From the NCBI GenBank assembly GCA_016718345.1, contig JADKDN010000001.1:443001-507000 (forward strand): DNA of 64,000 nucleotides. The letters run 5' to 3'. The stretch comes from Flavobacterium sp. (lineage in GTDB: Bacteria > Bacteroidota > Bacteroidia > Flavobacteriales > Flavobacteriaceae). The notes beneath the pieces are model-generated. The model did not search any database and was not told the DNA's origin. It saw only the letters and a list, made by a program, of their open reading frames with translations. Every line of letters begins with the position of its first letter. Within the stretch, counting starts at the first letter, position 1. A program made the translations under genes and the position numbers. Shown piece by piece: positions 37,723-46,980 of this stretch.

Positions 37723-37776
37723 TTGGTTTGAAGTTTTAAGAGATTAATGATTAATGTTTAAGAGTTTAAAGTTTAA

Positions 37777-38125
37777 GGTTGTTTGTTATATATTGATTTT
37801 ATTAATATGACTGCTTCTCGATACTTCGCTTTCGTTTGCTGGACGCAAACAAAAGTTCAACTCGAAGTGACGGTAAGGGAAGAGGTTTAAGGTTGTTTGT
37901 TATATATTGATTTTATTAATGTGACTGCTTCCCCGTGGGGGGGGTCGATACTTCGCTTTCGTTTGCTGGACGCAAACAAAAGTTCAACTCGAAGTGACGG
38001 TAAGGGAAGAGGTTTAAGGTTGTTTGTTATATATTGATTTTATTAATATGACTGCTTCTCGATACTTCGCTTTCGTTTGCTGGTCGCAAACAAAAGCTCA
38101 ACTCGAAGAGACGAGCAGGGAGAGG
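37777..38125. repeat. Three tandem 114-127-base units carrying family A repeats
   Basis: Units start with GGTTGTTTGTTATATATTGA at 37777, 37891 and 38018. Each continues TTTTATTAATRTGACTGCTT and then a family A core (CTCGATACTTCGCTTTCGTT … AACTCGAAGTGACGGTAAGG). The second unit is 13 bases longer because of CCCCGTGGGGGGGG inserted at 37931-37944. The third ends in a different flank. The rest of 37723-38322 holds GTTTAA tracts and one family B copy; no gene is seen. Confidence 0.88.
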
Positions 38126-38181
38126 TAAGGTTATTAAGGTTTAATGTTATAATGGTTGTTCTTCGCAAATGGATTGCTATC

Positions 38182-38226
38182 GCTTTGCTTGATGAGATGC
38201 TTCCAACGTCAGCAATGACAAGAATG
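38182..38226. repeat. Dispersed repeat, family B, copy 3
   Basis: GCTTTGCTTGATGAGATGCT then TCCAACGTCAGCAATGACAA and GAATG, preceded by GCAAATGGATTG. Confidence 0.75.
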
Positions 38227-38322
38227 GGGAAGAGGTTTAAAAGTTTAAAAGTTTATGGTTGTGTACTGCGATTCTACCTTTACTATTGCTTACTCAAAAG
38301 GAGAAACAGATGTTTACAGAAT

Positions 38323-38360
38323 AAAAAAAGGAAAAGATAGTGGTATCTCTTCCTCTTTTG
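38323..38360 (-). terminator. Terminator of the CBS-domain gene
   Basis: AGGAAAAGATA and TATCTCTTCCT pair with one mismatch around GTGG. The A-run at 38323-38329 gives the T-run on the minus strand. It lies 50 bases past the stop. Confidence 0.6.
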
Positions 38361-38405
38361 CTTTTTGTTTCGTTAGGTTATTATGATGTAAAACGATAGT
38401 AGTTT

Positions 38406-38831
38406 TTACTGTGAAATGTAGGTATGTAAATAATCGATGGTTTCTTTTTGCATTTCGATGATGCCTTTGACGACGTCTCCAATAGAAATTAGACCGAGAA
38501 CGGTACCGTTTTCTACTACTGGTAAATGTCGGATTCTTTTGCCGCTCATTAACGCCATACAATAATCAATATTGTCTGAGGGTTTGACGGTAATTACTTT
38601 GTCTTCCATAATTTCATGGACAAACGTATCTAGTGAGGAACGCCCTTTTAATACTACTTTCCGCGCATAGTCTCTTTCAGATAAAATTCCTTTTAGAGAC
38701 TCATTTTCTATGATGAGTAGGGCTCCAATGTTCTTTTCGCCCATTACTTTGATGGCCTCATACACGGTGAGTGTGGAAGGCACCGAGAAGATTTGCTTCC
38801 CTTTTTGGTTTAGGATTTGGTTGACTGTCAT
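38406..38831 (-). CDS. Stand-alone tandem CBS-domain protein
   Basis: The 141 residues hold two CBS motifs: IFSVPSTLTVYEAIKVMGEKNIGALLI…GILSERDYARKVVLKG, and VHEIMEDKVITVKPSDNIDYCMALMSGKRIRHLPVVENGTVLGLISIGDVVKGII. Two such motifs form one Bateman module that binds adenosyl nucleotides. Stand-alone versions of this type (with the SERDYARKV motif) are common in bacteria and are thought to sense energy or nucleotide state; the target is unknown. It lies between two giant surface genes in the opposite direction. Confidence 0.92.
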   Translation of the reverse strand: MTVNQILNQKGKQIFSVPSTLTVYEAIKVMGEKNIGALLIIENESLKGILSERDYARKVVLKGRSSLDTFVHEIMEDKVITVKPSDNIDYCMALMSGKRIRHLPVVENGTVLGLISIGDVVKGIIEMQKETIDYLHTYISQ

Positions 38832-39519
38832 ACTATTAGTTGTTTCGGTGAAAGTTAAAATTACTTAAAAAAAGATATCCTTTCAAATAATTTATTAACA
38901 ATTTTGGTGGTATCTGCTACACAATCAGTGAATTATATTGATTTGGACCTTTTATTCTCTTTATTTTTCTTGTAATTGTATAAATTGATAGTGTCTTTTG
39001 AAGGGATATATGGTAATGCTATGCCCTTGCAGGCGATTTTTAAGCTATGAAAAGAGCTGTTTTTGGTTGGATTTTTTGTTTTTACTCCCTGTTAAAATGA
39101 GTCGCAATTTTTGACAGAATCGACAAAAGTTTTTAAAAAAAGAGCTATCTTTGATAATTATTTATATCGCAATTTTAGACCTTTAAATTATTAATTTATT
39201 AACAAGAAAACGTTGTAGTATACAAAGCGGTTTATTTGTGGATTTATTCGTATACTTGTGAAGTTTAGATAGTTAGAAAAGATTTTTTGAGTTATTAGCT
39301 ATAACGATTTAGTAGTTTTATTTCGTTTAGATGAAAAATCATCAACAAAAATGCGCTTTTGGCTCATAAAAAATCATTAAAAGTGCTTTGTGACGAAAAA
39401 GAGGTTTTGAATAATGTCCTTATGGGTATTCTCATGAGAAATTTTTCTATTTAAGCACAATAGATTTAGATTATTCATTAAAAAATATAAATACCAATTT
39501 ACAACAAATTAATACGAAT
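38832..39519. other. Long AT-rich leader before giant gene 2
   Basis: The 690-base gap has no convincing frame. It contains short near-repeats such as AAAAATCATCAACAAAA (39334) and AAAAAATCATTAAAAG (39368). The long leader is like that of giant gene 1 and suggests complex regulation or an untranslated leader. Confidence 0.55.
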
Positions 39520-42500
39520 ATGAAAATTTTACTTTAAAAACAACACAAACAATTTGAATGGATTTTCAAAGATACTTTGTTTAATTTAAAAGGTAAGAGA
39601 AGTGGTTTTTGCTTTTAGTGCATTTGAATATTGCGCTTTTTAGGATTGTTTATTTTCTTTTAGGGCAAAAGATAAACGTGCAAACACGACCAATTACTTT
39701 ATAAGAACAAACTGCTTAATTTAGTACTGGGAAAGTTTATTCTTACAATGGACATGCAGTAATTTGCGATCTAATCAAATGAAATGAGGTAGGGTCAACT
39801 GATAGATACCGATAAATATGACTGCTTGGACAGGGTCAATTAACTGTCTGGAAATGCACCGATGGGGTACTACTAGGTGGTTCAACTGGAGATTAATTTA
39901 CAATTACTGGTGCTGCGCCAATACCGTTTGGGGAAATGGTTTTTCGTTGCCAAGGCTAGTCCTACTACAAGAGGAACTTGGGGAAATAAACTGAAAACAA
40001 TCCTAATACGTCAATTGGGGAGAGTGGAAATCGAATTTAGATGCTCCACTAATGTTCTTAGCGGTACTAATGTATATGCTTAATATCAATCAGGTCTAAT
40101 GCTGGGACGTTAGGTCTTACAAAATTTTGTTTTTACGTGTATACTAACTGCTCCTAATAGAATGAATATTAAAATTGATGATGGTACAACTCAATCGTAT
40201 TTGTATGATTTGTTATTAAACACTTCAAATGCAATGACTGAATATTCTGTTTATTTAAAAGTTGATGTGGGACGGAGGGAGTCATATTAATATCATACTG
40301 AACAATAGTGCATCATCCGATTTAGATTAGTGAAAAAACACTATGACAATGCCTATTGGTAGTAGATGCGACTTTTAGTATTGCTTGTGTTTTGCCTAAT
40401 GGTCAATTAGATGCAGCGCTACTAGCACTGGGTCTACTAATGCACTTACAAAATCAGGAAGGAATTTTGACACTTTCTGCCGCAAATACCTATACTGGAA
40501 CGACTACTGCAAGTGCGGGAGTTTTAAAAGTAACAGGTCGGTCAAACAGTAGTACGGGAACAGGAGCAGTTAGTGTTAACGCTGGCGGTACATTAAGCGG
40601 TAGTGGTCGTATTGGAGGTGCAGTAACTGTGGCTAATAGTTCATCTGCAATATTTTACCCCAATACAGCAGCAACACTTACTCTTGGAGGAAACTTAACG
40701 GTTAGCGGGACAAATTCAGTTGTTAAACTGGATTTAAGTGCTACATCTGGAGGGGCAAATGACAAAATAGTATTGGAAAACAAAACGTTAACCATAACAG
40801 GTTCTCCTCAAATCACTATCAATTCTGCGGGAACCTTAGATACTACAACTGATTATGTTTTAATTGATGCAGGTGACAGGTAGCATTACTGGTAGTCTCC
40901 AACTACGCCAACATTTACATTTGCAGTTCAAGCTAGCAGATGCAAATACTTATGTAGGAAAGTAGGTAATAAAATCAATTGCATTGCGATTTCATGCGCA
41001 ACGATTACAGTAACGCCTTCTGCGACACCTTCTAGTACAGGTACAGTTGGTACAGCTTATACTAATGTTACTTTTTCTGCAAGTGGTGGCGTGGGATCTT
41101 ATACGTATGCATTAAACTCAGGAACATTACCAGCAGGTTTAACACTTAATTCATCAACAGGTGTGCTTTCTGGTACTCCAACGACGGCAGCATCATACAC
41201 CTTTGCAGTAAAAGCCACAGATGCTAATACTTGTGTAGGAACTGTAGGTAGCTATACCGTAGTGATTTCAGCATGTACTGTGGGTACATGGCTAGGGGGA
41301 ACAAGTGTAGACTGGAATACGGCAGCTAACTGGTCGTGTGCTACAATTCCAACGTCAAGTACTAATGTGACAATTCCATCAGGAACTACCTATAGTCCAA
41401 GTATTAGTTCAGCTGCCGCAGTTGCAAATAGTGTAACTATAAACGCAAGTGCTTCTTTGACGATGTCGGGAGGAAATACACTTACTATTTCAAGTGGCGG
41501 AAGTTTTACTAATAATAATACTTTTAACAGAGGAGATGGTACTGTTATTTTTGCAGGCTCTGGAACTATTACAGGTACGGTGGTTTTTAATAATATTACA
41601 CTTTCTGGAGCAGTTACTAATGGTTCAGCAGTAACAGTCAATGGAACACTACAAATAAATTCAGGAGGAAGTTTGTCTACAGCTCCAACTTATGATTGCA
41701 ACTCTTTATTAAAATACAATTCAGGGTCAAATCCTCAAACAAGAGGAAACGAGTGGACAAGTGCTGCTGTGCCTGGTAACGTTCAAATTAGTAATAATAC
41801 AACAATGGATGCTGACAATGTAGGAGGTTCAGGAAGTCAATCAGCAACGATATGTGGTACTTTAACTATTGATTCAGGGTCTTCTTTTTACATGGATTAT
41901 GGAGGAGGAAGTGGTAGTTTAACAATAGGAAAAAATATAGTAATTAATGGTAATTTATCTCTTGGAGGAGCTACGTTAGGGGATCTTTCTATAGGGGGTA
42001 ACTTTACACATGCGACTGGTTCAGTAAATTATAAAGGTAGAACTGTTACTTTTAATGGTGCTACTGGTGATCAAACCATTACAAGTTCATCAGGTGAAAC
42101 TTTTCCTTATGTAACTATTAATAAAGCTACCTCAGGAAATGTAGTTTTAGCAAATGCAACTACAATTAGTCAGTCGCTTATTTTAACTAAGGGGTTATTA
42201 GTTTTGGGAAATAATAACCTTACATTAGGAGGAACAACAACTTCAGCAAGTACGTCTAGTTATATTGCTACGACAGGTAGTGGTAAAGTGATTAAAGTAC
42301 ATACAGGTTCATTTGATTATCCTGTAGGTCCTAATACTACTAACTATGCCCCGGTTACTATTAATAATACGGGAGCAAGTCAGACTTATACTATAGGTGT
42401 GGCGAATACAACATATACACCAACAACAGATGGAGCAAGCTGGCAATGGAGCATTGCAGCAAGTGGTACAAGTTCATCTAATTTAAGTTTTAAATGGTTT

Positions 42501-45500
42501 ACTGCAGACTCTGGAGCAAACCTTAATGCCACACCTTCTATTGGAGTTCCTAGAAATTATAATGGGTCTTCTTGGGTAGGCTCTACTGGTTCTACTTCAA
42601 CAGGTAGTCCTAATGTTACTACAGTTAATGGTATAACTAGCTTTACAAATACTATTTGGACGGTTGCTAAGCCATGTTCAGGTACAACAGCATCGGTATT
42701 GTCAGGAACAGCAGGTATTTGTTCGGGAAGTAGTACGAATTTATCAGTAGCGATTACTGGAGGGACTTCTCCATATACAGTAATTTACTCTGACGGTGCA
42801 AGTAACTTTACAGTTAGTAGTTATACAAGTGGTGCTGCAATTTCTGTTTCACCTACTTCAACTAAAACATATTCTCTTGTATCTGTTACAGATAGTAATG
42901 GATGTCTAGGAACAGGAAATAGCGGAACACCAACAGTAACAGTATCAACTACTAATACATGGATTGGAGGAACTAGTATTGATTGGAATACTGCGGCTAA
43001 CTGGTGTGGTGGAGTACCTACTTCAGCTTCAAATGTTGTTATTCCTTCAGGAACAACATACTCTCCAAGTATATATCAAACTGCTAATGCAGTTGCTAAT
43101 AGTATCACGATTAATTCTTTAGCATCTTTATCTATGTCTAATGCATATTCATTGTCAGTTACTGGTGGTGGATTTATAACCAACAGCGGTACTTTTAATG
43201 CGGGAGATGGAACAGTAAATTTTGCAGGAAGCGGTACGATTACGGGAACAATTTCATTTTATAATGTTAATTTGAATGGAGCAGTTTCATTTAGCAATGC
43301 AGTAACCGTTAATAATAGATTAAGAATCTCTAGTGGTGGTGCTGTTACGACTAATTCGCCTACTTACGGCAGTAGCAGTTTGTTGCAGTATTATTCTGGG
43401 GGTTCTTATAACAGAAATTTAGAATGGAACGCTACAAGTGGAGCTGGTTACCCTAATAATGTTACTGTAGAAAATAATACAGTTTTAAATGTTAAAAATG
43501 GCGATAATTCGTATAAAAAAATAGCAGGTAATTTAACAATTACTACAGGTAGTACCTTTAAAATTACAGATATGACAACTGGTACTCCAAGTGCTTTAGG
43601 GGTAACGGGTATTAGCGTTGAGGTTTTAGGAGATATTCTTAACAATGGAACTATTACCTCGAATGGGACAACCAATACTAGATTGAAAGGAAATAATTTC
43701 GTGAATGGTTATTCTAACGCTACTGCAACAACCACTTTATCTGGTAATTTTGGTGGAGATCTCGAAGTTGCAGGTAATTTTACGAATAACGCTGTCTTTA
43801 CGGTTAGCCAAAGAGCTGTTTTCTTTACAGGAACCACAACTCAGGTTGTTGACGGTACTGCAGTTGCACCATTTAACATTGATTATGTTGTAGTTGCAAA
43901 AAACCCTGGTTCTGGGACTGTTTTATTAAATAAAGATTTATTAGTTAGTGGGCCTTTAACAGGTCAAGTTATTAAGTTTATTTCTTCTTCAGATGTCATT
44001 GACTTGAATGGTCATACTTTAACAGTAGGGACATCAGGCGTTATTAATACAATTTCTGGTCCAGGTTTATTTAAAGGGAGTGCTTCTTCTAATATGATTA
44101 TTAACGGTGTGGGTGACATAGGAACCATTAATTTTGATCAAACAACACTAGGAACATCAAATGTTTTAAATAATTTAACTCTAAATAGGACTTCTACTGG
44201 AGGAGGATTTACTTTAGGTAATGATGTAAATGTTTTAAACACGACTACATTAACTGCGGGAGTTATTAATTTATCTTCAGCAAACATGACTATAGGAGCT
44301 TCAGGATCGATTGCGGTGACTTCACCTGACGCTACTAAAATGATTATTGCAAGTGGTACAGGAGAGTTGAGAAAAACTTTTACAGCTGCGGGCTCTTTTA
44401 CCTATCCTATTGGAGATAATGTCGGTACTGCAGAATACAGTCCTGCTACTTTGACTTTCTCAGGATCACCTTCAGGGTATGCTGGTGTGAGAGTGCAAAA
44501 TGCAAAACATCCTAATATCAATGTTGGTATCTCTGATTATATTACTCGTTATTGGCCAGTAAGTTCTACGATAAGCAGCCCAACTTGTACAGCGTCATTT
44601 ACCTATCTTGCCGCTGATGAGAATGGGACACCAGCTAATTATTTTTGGTGGACGTTATTTATCACCCGATTGGTATTGTTTGGATGATGTAGATCAGGTA
44701 AGTAGAATTATTTCCAAAACAGGTTTAACTGCTTTTGGTGATTTTACGGTATACAATCCACCAGTTATGACTTCAACACTTACTTCTTCAGCTGCAACTA
44801 TTTGTGCGAATACCAGCACTAATTTACAAGTAACCATAGGAGGAGGAGATAGTCCTTACACTGTTGGTCCATTTACCATAGTATACTATGATAGCGTGTT
44901 AGCAACCAATGTAACTGTTAATAGTTACACTAGCGGTGCTAATATTCCAGTTTCACCGACTGCTTCTACAACTTATACTTTACAATCTGTTACTAGCTCT
45001 AAAGCATGTTATTCATCTGCTAGTGATACTAAAACCGTTAGTATCGGTGGCACCTCGACCTATGCATCAGGCTCCTGGACACCAAGTGCACCATTGAGTA
45101 CCTCTGCTGCGATTATTGATGGAGGCACTTATAATGTTGCTGCTAATATTGACGCTTGTAGCTTAGAGGTAAAAAATAATGCTGTTGTTACTATTCCGTC
45201 TACCTATAAAGTAACTTTGAGTGGCGCCTTAACTGTTGAGACAGGTAGTAGCTTTACTTTAGAGAATGATACTAACCTAGTACAAACAGGTGGAACCACT
45301 AACCCTAATACAGGAAGTATCCTAGTAAAACGAAACAGTTCATCCTTGTATTTGTTGGATTACACCTTATGGTCCTCTCCAGTTGAGAATCAGAATTTGT
45401 ATAATTTCTCTCCAAATACAGTTTACGATCGTTTTTATGTTTTCAATACGGCAACGAATCAGTATAATAAAATAGACCCTAGTAATAATTTTACAGTAGC

Positions 45501-46705
45501 CAAAGGGTATTTAATACGAGTACCAAAAAATTTCTCATCAACGACATCTTCTATTTTTAACGGTGCGTTTACTGGCAAACCTAATAGTGGCACTATTAAT
45601 TATGCAATTTCAGACCAATCCAACAATATATTCTAACCCTCCAGTCAATACAATTGTTGATGTTGATGCTACCGCTGCCAATAAGGGTTTTAATGCTGTA
45701 GGAAATCCATATCCATCACAAATCAATGTACATAATTTCATTGATACTAATATCTCCAATATTCAAGGAACGCTTTATTTCTGGAGAAAACGAAACAATC
45801 CATTAGCTACGAGTTATGCTACCTTAACCAAGTTTGCTTATGCTGCTAACAGTGCCACAGGGGGTGATACCGGAAGTACCTATTACAATACTATGACCAC
45901 ACCCGCTGCTGATTGGGTTATCAATGTAGGACAAGGCTTCTTTGTTCAAGCCAAAAGTGCCTCGAATCTAGTTTTCACCAATGCTATGAGACGAGGAACC
46001 AACAACGGCAATCAATTCTTTAGAACTAGCAACAAGTTAGTGGAAGACCCTAATACCTTCAAACTGAATTTGACCAGCACCAATGGTGTGTTTAGTCAAA
46101 TGGTGTTGGGCTATTCGCCAGAGTATACCCTAGGGGTAGATGATGGAATAGACGGATTCAACATTAACAGCACCAATTATTTGTGTAGTACTATTGAAGG
46201 AGCAGCCTATGTAATTCAAGGTCGTCCAGAATTTTCAGCAACCGACATTGTGCCTTTGCAATACAAAATCGAAAATGCAGACCAATACAGCATAGACATA
46301 GAGCAATTGAGCGGTGTATTTACCACCCAAGATGTATTCCTGAAAGACAAGTTGACCAATACCATTCATGACTTGAAATCAGGACCGTATGACTTTAGTT
46401 CAGAATCGGGTAATTTCAAAGAGCGTTTTGAAGTGGTGTACGAGAGTCCATTAGCGGTAAATCAAAATACCTTCCATGAAAACAATGTGGTGGTGTACAA
46501 ACAAAATCAAGAATTGGTTATCAATACTGGTAAAATACTAATGTCAAACGTCAAAGTATATGACATTAGAGGAAGACTCTTAATTGCTAAAGACCATATT
46601 GATGCCACACAAGTGCAACTCTTTACAGGAACCACTCAAGAAGTGCTTTTGGTGAAAATCACTTCAGATTCTTACGGAACAGTAACCAAAAAAGTAGTCA
46701 ACTAA
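39520..46705 (+). CDS. Giant T9SS-exported surface protein 2 (~2395 residues, multiply frameshifted)
   Basis: The most likely start is the ATG at 39520 in an otherwise non-coding leader. Its frame breaks within a few codons, and the first ~840 bases contain many errors, so the signal peptide cannot be read cleanly. After that come an autotransporter-associated beta-strand repeat, a putative Ig module, two tandem copies of a ~200-residue WLGGTSVDWNTAANW module, a beta-helix-like stretch and a sorting domain at the end (VKVYDIRGRLLIAKDHID…QEVLLVKITSDSYGTVTKKVVN). Further breaks lie near 40880-41090, 44650-44690 and 45590-45640. The last ~500 residues are homologous to the end of giant 3. It is a probable surface adhesin. 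Confidence 0.75.
40356..40883 (+). CDS. Giant 2, segment A: autotransporter-associated beta-strand repeat
   Basis: LTLSAANTYTGTTTASAGVLKVTG is a clear autotransporter-associated beta-strand (PATR-type) repeat. VSVNAGGTLSGSGRIGGAVTV, …ATLTLGGNLTVSGTNS… and a closing DYVLIDAGD strand follow. This is a beta-helix passenger module, here in a T9SS rather than a type V protein. The sequence upstream (39520-40355) continues the gene but in many short frames. Confidence 0.7.
   Translation: MVVDATFSIACVLPNGQLDAALLALGLLMHLQNQEGILTLSAANTYTGTTTASAGVLKVTGRSNSSTGTGAVSVNAGGTLSGSGRIGGAVTVANSSSAIFYPNTAATLTLGGNLTVSGTNSVVKLDLSATSGGANDKIVLENKTLTITGSPQITINSAGTLDTTTDYVLIDAGDR
41091..44687 (+). CDS. Giant 2, segment B: putative Ig domain, duplicated WNTAANW modules and stalk
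   Basis: The 1198-residue open part starts with a putative Ig (He_PIG) domain (LNSGTLPAGLTLNSSTGVLSGTPTTAASYTF). A module GTWLGGTSVDWNTAANWSCATIPTSS…SSAAAVANSVTINASASLTMSGGN follows. It recurs about 560 residues later as NTWIGGTSIDWNTAANWCGGVPTSAS…NAVANSITINSLASLSMSNA, so the unit was duplicated. Beta-helix-like turns fill the rest. A frame break near 44650 ends it at FWWTLFITRLVLFG, where the neighbouring frame continues. Confidence 0.8.
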   Translation: MGSYTYALNSGTLPAGLTLNSSTGVLSGTPTTAASYTFAVKATDANTCVGTVGSYTVVISACTVGTWLGGTSVDWNTAANWSCATIPTSSTNVTIPSGTTYSPSISSAAAVANSVTINASASLTMSGGNTLTISSGGSFTNNNTFNRGDGTVIFAGSGTITGTVVFNNITLSGAVTNGSAVTVNGTLQINSGGSLSTAPTYDCNSLLKYNSGSNPQTRGNEWTSAAVPGNVQISNNTTMDADNVGGSGSQSATICGTLTIDSGSSFYMDYGGGSGSLTIGKNIVINGNLSLGGATLGDLSIGGNFTHATGSVNYKGRTVTFNGATGDQTITSSSGETFPYVTINKATSGNVVLANATTISQSLILTKGLLVLGNNNLTLGGTTTSASTSSYIATTGSGKVIKVHTGSFDYPVGPNTTNYAPVTINNTGASQTYTIGVANTTYTPTTDGASWQWSIAASGTSSSNLSFKWFTADSGANLNATPSIGVPRNYNGSSWVGSTGSTSTGSPNVTTVNGITSFTNTIWTVAKPCSGTTASVLSGTAGICSGSSTNLSVAITGGTSPYTVIYSDGASNFTVSSYTSGAAISVSPTSTKTYSLVSVTDSNGCLGTGNSGTPTVTVSTTNTWIGGTSIDWNTAANWCGGVPTSASNVVIPSGTTYSPSIYQTANAVANSITINSLASLSMSNAYSLSVTGGGFITNSGTFNAGDGTVNFAGSGTITGTISFYNVNLNGAVSFSNAVTVNNRLRISSGGAVTTNSPTYGSSSLLQYYSGGSYNRNLEWNATSGAGYPNNVTVENNTVLNVKNGDNSYKKIAGNLTITTGSTFKITDMTTGTPSALGVTGISVEVLGDILNNGTITSNGTTNTRLKGNNFVNGYSNATATTTLSGNFGGDLEVAGNFTNNAVFTVSQRAVFFTGTTTQVVDGTAVAPFNIDYVVVAKNPGSGTVLLNKDLLVSGPLTGQVIKFISSSDVIDLNGHTLTVGTSGVINTISGPGLFKGSASSNMIINGVGDIGTINFDQTTLGTSNVLNNLTLNRTSTGGGFTLGNDVNVLNTTTLTAGVINLSSANMTIGASGSIAVTSPDATKMIIASGTGELRKTFTAAGSFTYPIGDNVGTAEYSPATLTFSGSPSGYAGVRVQNAKHPNINVGISDYITRYWPVSSTISSPTCTASFTYLAADENGTPANYFWWTLFITRLVLFG
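44608..46705 (+). CDS. Giant 2, segment C: C-terminal module and T9SS sorting domain (one internal break)
   Basis: Two overlapping frames, 44608-45636 and 45563-46705, switch near 45600-45640. The first contains an Ig-like stretch and the module TYASGSWTPSAPLSTSAAIIDGGTY. The second carries GNPYPSQINVHNFID, LYFWRKRNNPLATSYATL, GQGFFVQAKSASNLVFTNAMR and DKLTNTIHDLKSGPYDF, ending in the sorting domain. The same series of blocks occurs in giant 3, often with identical short motifs. Confidence 0.85.
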
Positions 46706-46726
46706 AATATTCCTTTTTAATTCTTC

Positions 46727-46757
46727 AAAAGCCCTTTCGGTATCGAAAGGGCTTTTT
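46727..46757 (+). terminator. Terminator of giant gene 2
   Basis: AAAAGCCCTTTCG pairs with CGAAAGGGCTTTT around GTAT, followed by T. The same hairpin core follows giant gene 3. Confidence 0.9.
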
Positions 46758-46860
46758 ATTTTTTAGAAATCTTTCCAATTTTTTTCGAAAATAGTTTGGA
46801 TAGGATGATATAGAAAGTGTTTTTATTATAAATATAATCTTACATAAACACATAAAGAAT

Positions 46861-46892
46861 GCATTTAATCGTTAAAAATGAGCATTTAATCG
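46861..46892. promoter_or_regulatory. 21-base-period direct repeat ahead of giant gene 3
   Basis: GCATTTAATCG occurs at 46861 and 46882, 21 bases apart, about 90-120 bases before the start. The spacing is that of paired direct-repeat sites used by LytTR-type regulators. The regulator is not identified. Confidence 0.4.
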
Positions 46893-46980
46893 ATATTTTA
46901 TTTTTTTTCTCAAAATATATATTTACGTTTGAACTGTTAAAAAACTATAAAAGAGATTTTATACATAAAAAAGAGTACCC

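Noticed and set aside
38077..38340. 87-codon frame after the tandem repeats
   Set aside because: It spans a family A and a family B repeat and the CBS gene terminator, with no recognisable protein feature.
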